Source: Pseudomonas sp. SST3
Lineage (GTDB): Bacteria > Pseudomonadota > Gammaproteobacteria > Pseudomonadales > Pseudomonadaceae
DNA: 64,000 bases
Direction: 5' to 3'
NCBI RefSeq assembly: GCF_003325755.1
Contig: NZ_QORI02000003.1
Span: forward strand, 186,001-250,000
Shown here: piece by piece, positions 34,058 through 43,759 of the stretch
How positions within the stretch are numbered: position 1 is the first letter of the stretch
Layout of the letters: each line of letters opens with the position of its first letter
Notes under the pieces: model-generated
Seen by the model: the letters and a program-made list of their open reading frames with translations, nothing else
The model's database searches: none
Told to the model about the DNA's origin: nothing
Program-made: the position numbers and the translations under genes

Positions 34058-35038
34058 TCAGCTCTTCGATGACGATGTTGCCGGTGCCCATCTACCCAGT
34101 ATCGATTTCGCCTTGCCGATCAGTTTGGCCTTCAGGCTGTAGGTCTTGCGCAGCGTATTCGCCTTCAGGTTGTGGACCTGGCCCGGCACGTACATCTCAT
34201 TTGTCTCAATGCAATACACCGGCTTGCCGCTAAGTTTCATGATCTCGACGGCCTGCTTGACTTCGCTTTCGACGAACAGCCGCGTCAGTGGTTGCTTGGC
34301 ATAAACCTCCGCCTTGAACTTGTGATGGATATTCAGCCGGCGGCGCTCTTCAGCAGTGGGAAGATCAAGCATATGCAAGGTTCCGTACTGCACGCCATTG
34401 CGCTGCAGCCACTCCTCCGTTTCAGCCCGATACTTTTCCAGGCGGCTGGTCACGAGGTGCGCGACCTTGACCGACGGGATGAACAGCGGGCGCGTGCAGC
34501 TGAGGAAGTCCCGGTAGTTCGGCCCGTCGTCGTTCTCCTCGATCGTCGGGTCGATGCAGAGCACGCCATCTATATCCAGGCAGGCCTGGGTCAGAAAGGG
34601 ATGGTGCATGACATTCCACTCGAACACGCGAGGCTGCTCGACAAGCTCGAGGTACATGTCCACGTGGTGTCGATTGTGCCGCTCGGCAAACACCGCCATG
34701 GTCACTACGGTGCCATCGTACGCGGCGCGAACCTGCTCCTCTGCGGCCCGCATCGACTTGGCCGAAGAGATGCTGTCGTCGACCAGGAGTATTTTCTTCG
34801 CATCCTTTGGCTTGGTCAGCTCGGCGTGCTTGTAGGTGCGGGTATTGCCTTTCTTCAGGTCATCGTTGCGCAGGAATGAGTAAAGATCCGTCAGTGGCAG
34901 GTTCTGTTTCAGCGCGATGATGCTGGCGACCAGCATTCCGCTTCGCGGTATTCCAACCACCAGATCGATATCATTCGGAATCTTGCCGGCACACTCGGTG
35001 CTTAGCCGCGATAAGTCACTCAGGCTTCGGTAATTCAT
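34058..35038 (-). CDS. Phosphoribosyltransferase fused to a HAD-like domain
   Basis: A 326-residue protein. The N-terminal half is a type I phosphoribosyltransferase: DLVVGIPRSGMLVASIIA and the PRPP loop KKILLVDDSISSAKSM (about residues 83-98). From about residue 150, CLDIDGVLCID resembles HAD motif I (DxDG), and HLVTSRLEKYR (about 198) resembles motif II, so the second half is a HAD-like phosphatase domain. The C-terminus is basic and helical. It closes the minus-strand exopolysaccharide operon. The combination suggests use of PRPP or removal of a phosphate in making an unusual sugar or cofactor, but the substrate is unknown. Confidence 0.78.
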   Translation of the reverse strand: MNYRSLSDLSRLSTECAGKIPNDIDLVVGIPRSGMLVASIIALKQNLPLTDLYSFLRNDDLKKGNTRTYKHAELTKPKDAKKILLVDDSISSAKSMRAAEEQVRAAYDGTVVTMAVFAERHNRHHVDMYLELVEQPRVFEWNVMHHPFLTQACLDIDGVLCIDPTIEENDDGPNYRDFLSCTRPLFIPSVKVAHLVTSRLEKYRAETEEWLQRNGVQYGTLHMLDLPTAEERRRLNIHHKFKAEVYAKQPLTRLFVESEVKQAVEIMKLSGKPVYCIETNEMYVPGQVHNLKANTLRKTYSLKAKLIGKAKSILGRWAPATSSSKS

Positions 35039-35101
35039 TGAACACTCTCCTGCGCCCTGTGTTTAGAAGGCCCGCTGAACCGTATGGGCCGGCCCGTCCT
35101 T

Positions 35102-35866
35102 TCAACGCCCCAAGGAGGCACGTAGTTGTTTCGTGTGGGTGTGCACGTAATGCAGCACGTACAGCGCGAATGCGTTGGGTTTGGAAAATTTCAAGAAGCG
35201 CGTTCTGATATCCATATCCTCACGAATCGCCTCGAAGCGCCTCTTATGCGACACGCCAGTGGTATCGAAGATGCACAGCGGAAATGTCAGTTGCATGACT
35301 TCATGCTGAAGATCGAGCCCCTGCAAGAACTCCAACAACAGGCAATAGTCAGCCGACAGTTTGTAATCGAGCCTGAACTGGAACTGACGCAGCCGTTCAT
35401 TCTCGAAGTACATCGTTTGATGGCTGGCTGGTAAGCCCAGCGGTGCGCGTTCAATGGGCCGCGCGCTGGTAAGTTTCAAATCGCCGCCAGCTTCTTTACG
35501 ATAAAAATCGCCATAAATGAACTTCGGCGTTCCCGGCGTCTTCGACAGTTCATCGTTGATACGGCCAAGTACCGCCGGATCGGCAAGCGAATCACCACTG
35601 TTGAGAAACAACGTATAGCCGGGCGTTTCAACAGCGCGAAGGCGACCTTTGTTCATCGCGTCATAGATACCTTTGTCCGGCTCTATGGTTATTTCCGCCT
35701 GATCATCATCCAGGCTCTTGAGCCATTCGCCACTGCCGTCCTTGGATGCACCATCAATAACGATCCAGCGGAAGTTCCGGTAGGTCTGGCTCGCCAGGCT
35801 CCGATAGGTTTCCTTCAGGCCATCAAGATTATTCCAGTTTATAGTTACGATACTGAAACTGACCAT
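35102..35866 (-). CDS. Family 2 glycosyltransferase (WcaA/WcaE-like)
   Basis: A 254-residue GT-A enzyme: FSIVTINWNNLDGLKETYRSLASQTYRNFRWIVIDGASKDGS at the N-terminus, EPDKGIYDAMNKGRLRA, then the DxD-like SGDSLAD (about residue 90), and a C-terminal LDYKLSADYCLLLEF. The EPDKGIYDAMNKG block is shared with WcaE-type colanic acid transferases. It overlaps the Wzy-like gene by 38 bp, so the two are translationally linked. The sugar is not deducible. Confidence 0.88.
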   Translation of the reverse strand: MVSFSIVTINWNNLDGLKETYRSLASQTYRNFRWIVIDGASKDGSGEWLKSLDDDQAEITIEPDKGIYDAMNKGRLRAVETPGYTLFLNSGDSLADPAVLGRINDELSKTPGTPKFIYGDFYRKEAGGDLKLTSARPIERAPLGLPASHQTMYFENERLRQFQFRLDYKLSADYCLLLEFLQGLDLQHEVMQLTFPLCIFDTTGVSHKRRFEAIREDMDIRTRFLKFSKPNAFALYVLHYVHTHTKQLRASLGR

Positions 35867-37112
35867 AATTCACCTGTTCGAGATTTGCAGAGAGAGGGGT
35901 ATTTGCGGTCTGCAGCTTGGCGTAATAAAGGAAGAAGGCTGCAGCCATTCCATAAATATCGCCTGAGAATGTCAGCGCATTGGAAAGCGTAATGTTCAAC
36001 ATGCTGACGACAAAACTAAGTTGCAGCGCAGCCAGAAGATTTCCCTTGTCCGAGCACTGACGCATTATCCAGATGAAACCGCCGTAGAAGATCAATGCGG
36101 CGATCGGCGTCAGGAACCCATACCGATAATAGACACCGAATATCCCGACATCAGCCAAGTAAAAGTGCGAGTTATAGATCCGTGAGAACCCGCCGTTCCA
36201 TTGCAGCGACAATGCGCCCATGCCGAAGTAATTGTTGGTGCTGATCGCATCCAGAATGATTGCAACTGTTCTGTCTCGTACACCTGGTCCCGAGGTGGCG
36301 TCGAAGAGCAACGCATCGAATCGAGCGTATTGCTCATGATAGAACTCCGGCACCAACAGATAGGACACCACCAGAATCGTCACACCGAGCACGCTGAGCT
36401 TCATCAACGAGTCAATACGCTTGCGGAAAATCCACACACCGGCCAATGCCCAGACCAGCATGGTCTGTCGGGTCTGCATGACCAGCCACAGATAGGCCAC
36501 GAAGTAGAGAAGGATCGCCAGCCTGCCGAGGGTCACCCGATCCTTCATGCTGTACATCACCATGAAGGCGGCGATCGTGACGAAGGGCGAACCGATACGG
36601 AAACGATTCGGCCGCAAGAGATCTTCATATTGCGTCCAGTCATCGACCGTGAAGGACGCAACCTTGTTCTGCGGGATGATGCCCAGGTAGTAGGCAAAGC
36701 CCAGCGTTGCGCAGAAAAGCGCTACGTACAAAAAATACTTCCCCAGCTCTTCCTGGGTCGGAGAAGCTTTGAGAAGCAGAAACAGGGTCGGGAAGAACAC
36801 CAGATATTGAAAGAACCGGCGCTCTTCCAGGAATCCGTATGCGAGCGGCTGACCGAAGTTCAGGTTGGCGAGCACCGCGGAGATCAGCGGCAATAGACAG
36901 CCCATGAAAATGATCCATAGGCTGGTCTTGGACTGATAGACCCACTTCCATGCGACGAACAGACAGGCCGTTGCCGCCAGAACGAGCAGCAAAAAAATCT
37001 CCTGAAAGTACGGAATCCCGGCCCGCTTGTCGTCCGTCAGGAAGAAGCAGGTAGAGTTCAGCAGCAACAGCAAGAACAGCAGATTCTTGTACGCCAGAAT
37101 TTTCCTTAACAA
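35829..37112 (-). CDS. O-antigen/exopolysaccharide polymerase-like protein (Wzy)
   Basis: A 427-residue membrane protein with a TTG start at 37112 (GGGGAAAG upstream). About 11 hydrophobic segments with a large periplasmic loop between SYLLVPEFYHEQYARF and NSHFYLADVGIFGVYYRYG. The layout (many helices, one long loop before the last three to four helices, an H-x6-G-like NSHFYLADVG) is that of the O-antigen ligase/Wzy superfamily. It would polymerise repeat units at the periplasmic face. Sequence identity in this family is low, so the call rests on topology and operon context. Confidence 0.75.
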   Translation of the reverse strand: MLRKILAYKNLLFLLLLLNSTCFFLTDDKRAGIPYFQEIFLLLVLAATACLFVAWKWVYQSKTSLWIIFMGCLLPLISAVLANLNFGQPLAYGFLEERRFFQYLVFFPTLFLLLKASPTQEELGKYFLYVALFCATLGFAYYLGIIPQNKVASFTVDDWTQYEDLLRPNRFRIGSPFVTIAAFMVMYSMKDRVTLGRLAILLYFVAYLWLVMQTRQTMLVWALAGVWIFRKRIDSLMKLSVLGVTILVVSYLLVPEFYHEQYARFDALLFDATSGPGVRDRTVAIILDAISTNNYFGMGALSLQWNGGFSRIYNSHFYLADVGIFGVYYRYGFLTPIAALIFYGGFIWIMRQCSDKGNLLAALQLSFVVSMLNITLSNALTFSGDIYGMAAAFFLYYAKLQTANTPLSANLEQVNYGQFQYRNYKLE

Positions 37113-37360
37113 GCGCTTTCCCCATTTTCCAGATGTGACGTGGCGAACATAGAACCGAGCCGGCCCGGTTTGATGACCTCGATGAGGCGACTCACCACGG
37201 CGAGGAATCGTGTGCCATGGATGGACAACGGCAACGGCAAAAAAGTCCGCTGCCGCATAGGCAAAATGTCACCTGCCTGGCTCCGGGGTCTGCTCCGCCC
37301 CGTCCCTGGTTCACGGCAGCAGCGGGACGCCCGTGCAGCCATGGCCCGCTGCTCAACCGA

Positions 37361-38329
37361 TCAGTGTCGGGCCTGATGCTGGTTTTCGACGAACCAGCGA
37401 TAGGCATCGCGCAAGCCATCTTCCAGGCTGATGCTGGACTGCCAGCCGAGGGCCTTGAGACGCGAGACATCCATCAGCTTGCGCGGCGTACCGTCTGGCT
37501 TGCTGCTGTCGAACACCAGTTTGCCCTGGTACTCGGTGACCCGAGCGATGGTTTCGGCCAGCTCCCGGATGCTGCAATCAACACCGGTCCCAACGTTGAT
37601 ATGCGACAGCATCGGCTGGGTGTGCGCCTGGTAGGTCGCGTCGTCCAGCTCCATCACATGCACGCTGGCCGCGGCCATGTCGTCGACGTGAAGGAATTCG
37701 CGCTGGGGCTTGCCGCTGCCCCAGATGACCACTTCGTCATCGCCTCGCTGGGTCGCCTCATGGAACCGCTTGAGCAGCGCCGGCACCACGTGGCTGTTTT
37801 CCGGATGGAAGTTATCGTTGGGGCCGTAGAGATTGGTCGGCATCACACTGCGGTAATCGCGCCCGTACTGGCGGTTATAGCTCTCGCACAGTTTGATGCC
37901 GGCGATCTTGGCCACCGCATACGGCTCGTTGGTAGGCTCGAGCACACCGGTTACCAGTGCCTCTTCCTTCATCGGCTGCTCGGCGAACTTCGGATAGATG
38001 CACGAGGAACCGAGGAATAGCAGCTTGTTGACGCCGTTGCAGTGAGCCGCGTGGATGATGTTCGCCTCGACCATCAGGTTCTGGTAGATGAACTCGGCCG
38101 GATAGGTGTTGTTGGCATGAATACCGCCCACCTTGGCCGAAGCCATGTAGACCTGATCGATCTGGTTCTCGGCAAAAAACGCGTTGACCGCCGCCTGATC
38201 GACCAGGTCCAGTTCTTCACGACCACGCGTGATGATGTTGTCGTACCCCAGCGCCTGCAGGCGGCGGACGATCGCGGAGCCAACCATGCCGCGATGCCCC
38301 GCAACGAAAATACGTGCGTCACGATTCAT
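37361..38329 (-). CDS. fcl: GDP-L-fucose synthase
   Basis: A 322-residue SDR epimerase/reductase (WcaG). The NADP-binding site is [17 protein letters not shown]; the SSCIYP motif (Ser) and YAVAKIAG (Tyr-x3-Lys) are catalytic, and [24 protein letters not shown] and [15 protein letters not shown] are diagnostic. It converts GDP-4-keto-6-deoxymannose to GDP-L-fucose. Its ATG is 1 bp after the gmd stop. Together they predict fucose in the exopolysaccharide. Confidence 0.96.
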   Translation of the reverse strand: MNRDARIFVAGHRGMVGSAIVRRLQALGYDNIITRGREELDLVDQAAVNAFFAENQIDQVYMASAKVGGIHANNTYPAEFIYQNLMVEANIIHAAHCNGVNKLLFLGSSCIYPKFAEQPMKEEALVTGVLEPTNEPYAVAKIAGIKLCESYNRQYGRDYRSVMPTNLYGPNDNFHPENSHVVPALLKRFHEATQRGDDEVVIWGSGKPQREFLHVDDMAAASVHVMELDDATYQAHTQPMLSHINVGTGVDCSIRELAETIARVTEYQGKLVFDSSKPDGTPRKLMDVSRLKALGWQSSISLEDGLRDAYRWFVENQHQARH

Positions 38330-38330
38330 T

Positions 38331-39455
38331 TCAATTCTCCAATGTCACTGGAATGTCAAAGCCGTGCTCTTTGAGCAGGGCATGGCGCTGGGCGATTTTC
38401 AGGTCCTCGCGGACCATCTCGGCGCACATTTCCTGCACGCTGATTTCCGGGGTCCAGCCAAGTTTGTTCTTGGCCCGGCTCGGGTCGCCGAGCAGGGTCT
38501 CCACTTCCGCCGGACGGAAGTAGCGCGGATCGATGCGAACGATGACGTCACCGACGTTGAGCGCCGGTGCCTTGTCCCCTTCGATGCCGGCAACGATGGC
38601 GCGCTCGTCTACGCCGCTGCCTTCGAAGCGCAGCTGGACACCCAGCTCAGCGGCCGACCAGCGAATGAATTCGCGCACCGAGTACTGCACGCCGGTGGCG
38701 ATGACGAAGTCTTCCGCCTGCTCCTGCTGCAGCATCATCCATTGCATACGTACGTAGTCCTTGGCATGGCCCCAATCGCGCAGCGCGTCGAGGTTGCCCA
38801 TGTGCAGACATTTCTCCAGCCCCTGAGCAATGTTCGCCAGACCGCGAGTGATCTTGCGGGTCACGAACGTTTCGCCGCGGCGCGGCGACTCGTGATTGAA
38901 CAGAATGCCGTTACAGGCATACATGCCATAGGCTTCACGATAGTTGACCGTGATCCAGTAGGCGTAGAGCTTGGCGACCGCATAGGGCGAACGCGGGTAG
39001 AACGGAGTGCTCTCCTTCTGTGGAATCTCCTGTACCAGGCCATAGAGTTCGGATGTGGAGGCCTGATAGAAGCGAGTCTTCTTCTCTAGCCCCAACAGGC
39101 GGATGGCCTCGAGGATGCGCAATGCACCCATGCCGTCCACATCGGCGGTGTACTCGGGCGATTCGAAGCTGACCGCAACGTGTGACTGCGCCCCCAGGTT
39201 GTACACCTCGTCGGGCTGGACCTCCTGAATGATCCGGGTCAGGTTGGAGGAGTCGGTCAGATCGCCGTAGTGCAGGACGAAGTTCTGGTCTTCGACATGA
39301 TGATCTTGATAGATGTGGTCGACCCGCTGAGTGTTGAACAACGAGGCGCGGCGCTTGATGCCATGAACCTCGTAGCCTTTTTCCAGCAGAAACTCGGCGA
39401 GGTAGGAACCGTCCTGGCCAGTAATCCCGGTGATCAGCGCGCGTTTCTTTTCCAT
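38331..39455 (-). CDS. gmd: GDP-mannose 4,6-dehydratase
   Basis: A 374-residue SDR from the ATG at 39455 ([10 protein letters not shown]). Diagnostic blocks: [84 protein letters not shown] (YxxxK) and [18 protein letters not shown]. First committed step from GDP-mannose to GDP-fucose (or rhamnose). Normal length. A 171-bp gap separates it from the upstream GT4 gene, so an internal promoter is possible. Confidence 0.96.
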   Translation of the reverse strand: MEKKRALITGITGQDGSYLAEFLLEKGYEVHGIKRRASLFNTQRVDHIYQDHHVEDQNFVLHYGDLTDSSNLTRIIQEVQPDEVYNLGAQSHVAVSFESPEYTADVDGMGALRILEAIRLLGLEKKTRFYQASTSELYGLVQEIPQKESTPFYPRSPYAVAKLYAYWITVNYREAYGMYACNGILFNHESPRRGETFVTRKITRGLANIAQGLEKCLHMGNLDALRDWGHAKDYVRMQWMMLQQEQAEDFVIATGVQYSVREFIRWSAAELGVQLRFEGSGVDERAIVAGIEGDKAPALNVGDVIVRIDPRYFRPAEVETLLGDPSRAKNKLGWTPEISVQEMCAEMVREDLKIAQRHALLKEHGFDIPVTLEN

Positions 39456-39626
39456 TTCAGAGTACCTGTAGGTTCCAGATGACAAAGGGGGTGATGACTC
39501 GGTGCTGAGCAGACAGCGCGGGCATGACCCAGTGCCCTGCCCCGCCAGACAGCAGGTTCGATTGATTGTTGGCAGCCGAGGTTAACGAAGCGTTACCGAG
39601 CCGCCCGACACGGACGAACGGCCCGC

Positions 39627-40856
39627 TCATGCGAGCATTTCCTCGTACAGCGCCTGGTACTGCCGGGCAATGACCGGGCTGTCGAAAGTGCTGGTGATCT
39701 TTTCCCGCGCATTGAGCGCGAGCTGCGGATAGTCCGCCTCGCTTGTGACCCACTCGACGCCCTCGGCGAGGCCCTGGGCTTCAAAGGGCGCCGCCTTATA
39801 GCCGTCGTGTTTATGCGTGACGATGTCCTTCGGGCCAGTGGCATCGAAACACACCACGGGTGTGCCACACCCCATGGCTTCGGCCAGGGTCTTGCCGAAC
39901 GCCTCCATCAGGCTCGGTGCAATGAAGACGTCTGCCGCCGAATACAGCAGGCGCAACGAGATACTGTCGTGCAGATAACCGAACGAGGTGTAGTCGAACC
40001 CCAGGCCGTCGGCGATGGACTGATCCAGCTTGCCGAAGAAGCACAGGTGATACTTGGCCGGATCGAGGTGCTTGAGCATCTCGAGGTATTTGCCGAAGCC
40101 CTTGTAGGTATCCTTGGCACTGGTACAGCCGGTGAGGATGATTTTCTTCTCGGTATTCAGCCCCAGCAGCTGCCTGGCCAACGCCTTGTCCAGCGGAAAG
40201 AATTCGCTGGCATCGACATTGTTGTGGATGGTGCGCACGTCGAAGTCTCGGAACAGCAGGCTCTGCCTGGCCTGTTCGGACACCCAGTCGCTGATGCCAA
40301 TCATCTTCATCGACTTGGGCAGGTACTTGCGCTTGCGGTTGAGCACGAAGCGCGACAGGTCCCTGTCGGACGTGCTGCCGAGCTGATCGCAGCTGCCGCA
40401 GCCGGTGATGAATTTCTCGCAGCCCATGGCGTAGTGGCAGCCACCGGTCATTGGCCACATGTCGCGCATGGTCCAGACCAAGGGCGTGCGCAGCTTGGCC
40501 AAGTGTTTCATGTCGACGAAGCCACCGTTGACCCAGTGCAGGTGCACCACATCGGCCTCGCGGCATTCAACACTATCGGTGAAATCGGCGCCCATCACGC
40601 CGGCGCTGAACATACCCGACTGACGCCCGCGGTAGAGGCTGGCGAATGCCTGATCGGCCTGACTCCTGGCGATGCTGATGATCTTGTCTTTCTTGCTACG
40701 GCTGACAGACACCACCGAGGTGTCGCCATGGGTGACCTGACTGTTGGTGTAGACGAGGGAATCGACACCCAGCGAGCGCAGCCCCTGGTGCAACCAGTAC
40801 GCGCCGCGAGCAGCGCCCCCGGTCAATTCACCAGCGACCAAATGTAGAACCTTCAT
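39627..40856 (-). CDS. GT4-type glycosyltransferase (WcaC-like)
   Basis: A 409-residue GT-B enzyme. The N-terminus HLVAGELTGGAARGAYWLHQGLRSLGVDS and DVVHLHWVNGGFVDM resemble colanic acid WcaC. A cysteine-containing TGGCHYAMGCEKFITGCGSC segment (about residues 137-156) is typical of that subgroup. The C-terminal domain has FIAPSLMEAFGKTLAEAMGCGTPVVCFDATG (EX7E). Its stop is 1 bp from the start of nothing else on this strand until gmd; the upstream flippase ends 1 bp before it begins. It probably adds one sugar of the repeat unit. Confidence 0.88.
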   Translation of the reverse strand: MKVLHLVAGELTGGAARGAYWLHQGLRSLGVDSLVYTNSQVTHGDTSVVSVSRSKKDKIISIARSQADQAFASLYRGRQSGMFSAGVMGADFTDSVECREADVVHLHWVNGGFVDMKHLAKLRTPLVWTMRDMWPMTGGCHYAMGCEKFITGCGSCDQLGSTSDRDLSRFVLNRKRKYLPKSMKMIGISDWVSEQARQSLLFRDFDVRTIHNNVDASEFFPLDKALARQLLGLNTEKKIILTGCTSAKDTYKGFGKYLEMLKHLDPAKYHLCFFGKLDQSIADGLGFDYTSFGYLHDSISLRLLYSAADVFIAPSLMEAFGKTLAEAMGCGTPVVCFDATGPKDIVTHKHDGYKAAPFEAQGLAEGVEWVTSEADYPQLALNAREKITSTFDSPVIARQYQALYEEMLA

Positions 40857-40857
40857 A

Positions 40858-42249
40858 TCAATCGAAACTCTCTTCGGGGTGCTGGGCTTTCATATGCTGA
40901 GCCGCGTACCACCTGCGCGAGGCGATCAGCACGATCACCATCAGCGACGAATAGATGACGATGCTGGCGACGGCAAAGGCCTGGACGGTCGCCAGCGCGT
41001 TACCGATCAGCAGCGCGCCGCCGAACAGCGAAAGCACACGCAGGCTGGTGCTGAATATCTCGAACAGCAGGAAACGGCCTTGCAGCGACAGCGCCGGAAC
41101 CGCGACCACGCAGGGACGCGAGACGAAAATCACGTACTCGGCCAGCGCCAGCCAACGGGCGTACTCACCCGCCACATGCCACTGCTCACCGAATATCAGC
41201 GCGAAGAGCCAGGGGCCGAACACCGCCACCAGGGAAAACGGCACCAGCCCTACCAGACCCAGCGCGGTGGTTGCCTTCAATAGCATCGCGGTGACCGGTT
41301 CGCGGTCGTGGATGGCGCGGCTGATGCGCGGGTAATAGACGTCGGCAACCGACTTGCCGATCAGGTTGGTCGGCATGGTCAACGCCTGCTTGCACAGCGC
41401 AAAGAAACCCGCCGCCGCCGGGCCGAAATAGGCGGCGAGCACCAGGGTCGGCAGGTGCTGCGAGACGGCGTTGATCAGCATCACCGGGGCGCGAAACTTC
41501 GGAAAGTCGCTGTGCCGGCGTGCCAGCTCGAGCATGCTCGGATCGCTGCGCTCATCTTCGCTGGCGTGATTGTCCTCGTGAGGTTTGGCCCGCAGCATCG
41601 CCAGCCCCAACATGGCGGCGTGCAGCGCTTGCTGCAGAGCGGTGGTGCAAACCAGCACCAGCGCCGAAGACTGCACCAGACCGGCAATGGTCCGCATGGA
41701 GTTGAACAGCAGCGAATGCCCGACCGCCACGCTCGCCGTGATACGGAAGCGCTGGGTACGAAACAGCCATTGCTGACAGATTTCCAATGCCGCGCCACAG
41801 AACATCACGAACGGGATGAGCATCAGATACGGCTGGATGATCTCGATTTCCAGTGCCGCGGCCAGCCGATCGCCGAAGAATAGCAGCGTGAGCGCAACGA
41901 TCGTCGCCAACGTCAGCGCGGTCGCCAGCGCCAGGCGCACCAGCCCTCGCGCATCGCCATCGCGCTTGGGTAGCACAATGGCGATGGGATAGGTCAGTGC
42001 AGCGACCGGGATCAACATCATGGTCACGCTAAGGAACGTACCCAGCACGCCGTAGGCTTCCGGCCCGTAGATACGGGTGATCACTGGCATGAACGCCAGG
42101 GTGAGCGCCTGCGCACCGGCGGTACCGGTGACCACGGTGAGAATGTTGCGCAGCAGTTTGCTGCGCATGCTTCCGTGCAACAGCGTGGTCAATCTTTCCC
42201 GAACAGGAGAAGGACCGCGCCGCACGCCGGGCTGATCGATGACGCTCAC
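40858..42249 (-). CDS. Polysaccharide flippase (Wzx-like) 3, main operon
   Basis: A 463-residue multi-pass protein with a GTG start (GAGGGG upstream). NILTVVTGTAGAQALTLAFMPVITRIYGPEAYGVLGTFLS is the Wzx signature, and LTMPTNLIGKSVADVYYPRIS matches the middle of flippase 2. As part of the export operon it is the best candidate for moving the fucose-containing repeat unit across the inner membrane. Confidence 0.9.
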   Translation of the reverse strand: MSVIDQPGVRRGPSPVRERLTTLLHGSMRSKLLRNILTVVTGTAGAQALTLAFMPVITRIYGPEAYGVLGTFLSVTMMLIPVAALTYPIAIVLPKRDGDARGLVRLALATALTLATIVALTLLFFGDRLAAALEIEIIQPYLMLIPFVMFCGAALEICQQWLFRTQRFRITASVAVGHSLLFNSMRTIAGLVQSSALVLVCTTALQQALHAAMLGLAMLRAKPHEDNHASEDERSDPSMLELARRHSDFPKFRAPVMLINAVSQHLPTLVLAAYFGPAAAGFFALCKQALTMPTNLIGKSVADVYYPRISRAIHDREPVTAMLLKATTALGLVGLVPFSLVAVFGPWLFALIFGEQWHVAGEYARWLALAEYVIFVSRPCVVAVPALSLQGRFLLFEIFSTSLRVLSLFGGALLIGNALATVQAFAVASIVIYSSLMVIVLIASRRWYAAQHMKAQHPEESFD

Positions 42250-42263
42250 TCGCAGCCCCTCGT

Positions 42264-43609
42264 TCAGGCCTGGACCGGCTGCCGGCCGATGCCGTAGTAG
42301 CTGAAGCCTTCGCGCTTGACCTGCTCGCGGTCGTATTGGTTACGCCCGTCAATGATCAACGGCGTGTTCAGCAGACGCTTCAGGGCACGGAAATCCGGAC
42401 GGCGGAATGGCTTCCACTCGGTTACCAGACACAGCGCGTCGGCATCGATTGCCGCCTCGTACTGGCCTTCGACGATCTGCAGACGCCCGTCGGCGAGCCA
42501 ATCCTGAGGGAATTCGCGGCGCGCGGTCTCGCGTGCAACCGGATCGAACGCACGGACCTTGGCGCCAGCGTTGATCAAACTGTTGATCAGAACCACGCTT
42601 GGCGCTTCGCGCATGTCGTCGGTGCCGGGCTTGAACGCCAGACCCCAGACCGCGAAGGTGCGGCCGCTGAGATCGCCATTGAAGTGGGTGGAAATCTTGT
42701 TGAACAGCGAGTGCTTCTGCTGATCGTTACGGGCTTCGACGGCCTGTAGCAGCTTGGGCTCGAAGTCGTTCTGGTGGGCGATATTGATCAGCGCCTTGAC
42801 GTCCTTGGGGAAACAGGAGCCGCCATAGCCGCAACCGGCATAGATGAAGTGGTAGCCGATGCGCTCATCCGAGCCGATCCCCAAGCGGACATTTTCGACA
42901 TCCACATCAAGGCGCTCGCAGAGGCTCGCGATCTCGTTCATGAAGGAAATCTTGGTCGCCAGCATGGCGTTCGCGGCGTACTTGGTCATTTCCGCATCGC
43001 GGATGCCCATGAACATGGTGCGCGGACGATTGCGGATGAAGGGAGCGTACAGCGCGCTCATCACCTGCCGGGCATGTTCGTTGTCAGCGCCGATGACGAT
43101 GCGATCCGGGTGCATGAAGTCATTGACCGCCGCGCCCTCTTTGAGGAATTCCGGGTTCGATACCACCGAAAATTCGATATCGACACTCGCGCCTCGAGGC
43201 GCTCGGACACTGCCGTGCGAACCAGATCCGCCGTCCCCACCGGTACGGTGGATTTGTTCACCACGATCGCCGGCCCTTGCAAGGTGTCGCCGATCTGACG
43301 CGCGACTTCCAGCACGTAGCGCAAATCAGCCGAACCGTCTTCACCGGGCGGGGTGCCGACCGCAATAAAGAAGACTTCGGATTGCTGCACCGCCTCGCTC
43401 AACGATGTGGTGAAATGCAGCCGGCCGGAGGCGTGGTTGTCAGTGACGATTTCTTCGAGGCCAGGCTCGTAGATCGGCAGAATGCCCTGCTTGAGGTTAT
43501 CGATCTTGGACTTGTCGACGTCGACGCAGTAGACCGTGTTGCCCATTTCCGCGATGCAGGCACCGGTTACCAGACCGACGTAACCGCTTCCAACGACGGT
43601 GATGTTCAT
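42264..43609 (-). pseudogene. ugd: UDP-glucose 6-dehydrogenase with a single-base frameshift
   Basis: Reading from ATG 43609: [21 protein letters not shown] (NAD site), then [14 protein letters not shown] and [14 protein letters not shown], as in Ugd. After RLEAR the frame goes out of register (VSISNFRWY) and resumes, one base shifted, at [20 protein letters not shown] and continues through GYGGSCFPKDVKAL (catalytic Cys) and WGLAFKPGTDDMREAPS to the end. Restoring one G near 43186 (GAGTGT to GAGGTGT) would give one full protein of about 447 residues. Ugd makes UDP-glucuronate, a likely sugar of this polysaccharide. Either the strain lacks this copy's function or the base was lost in sequencing; the rest of the gene shows no decay. 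Confidence 0.93.
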
Positions 43610-43759
43610 AGCAGGATCCTCGATTTAGACATTGATACAGGCGTGCCTCGGCGCAGCCCTTTCGGGGGCCGGTGCGCAATTCACTTGCTGGGCAGAATTC
43701 TGTCCAGGCCAGGTTCATTACTGACGGAACCTGGCCTGATGCGAAACGAGCGAGCCGGG

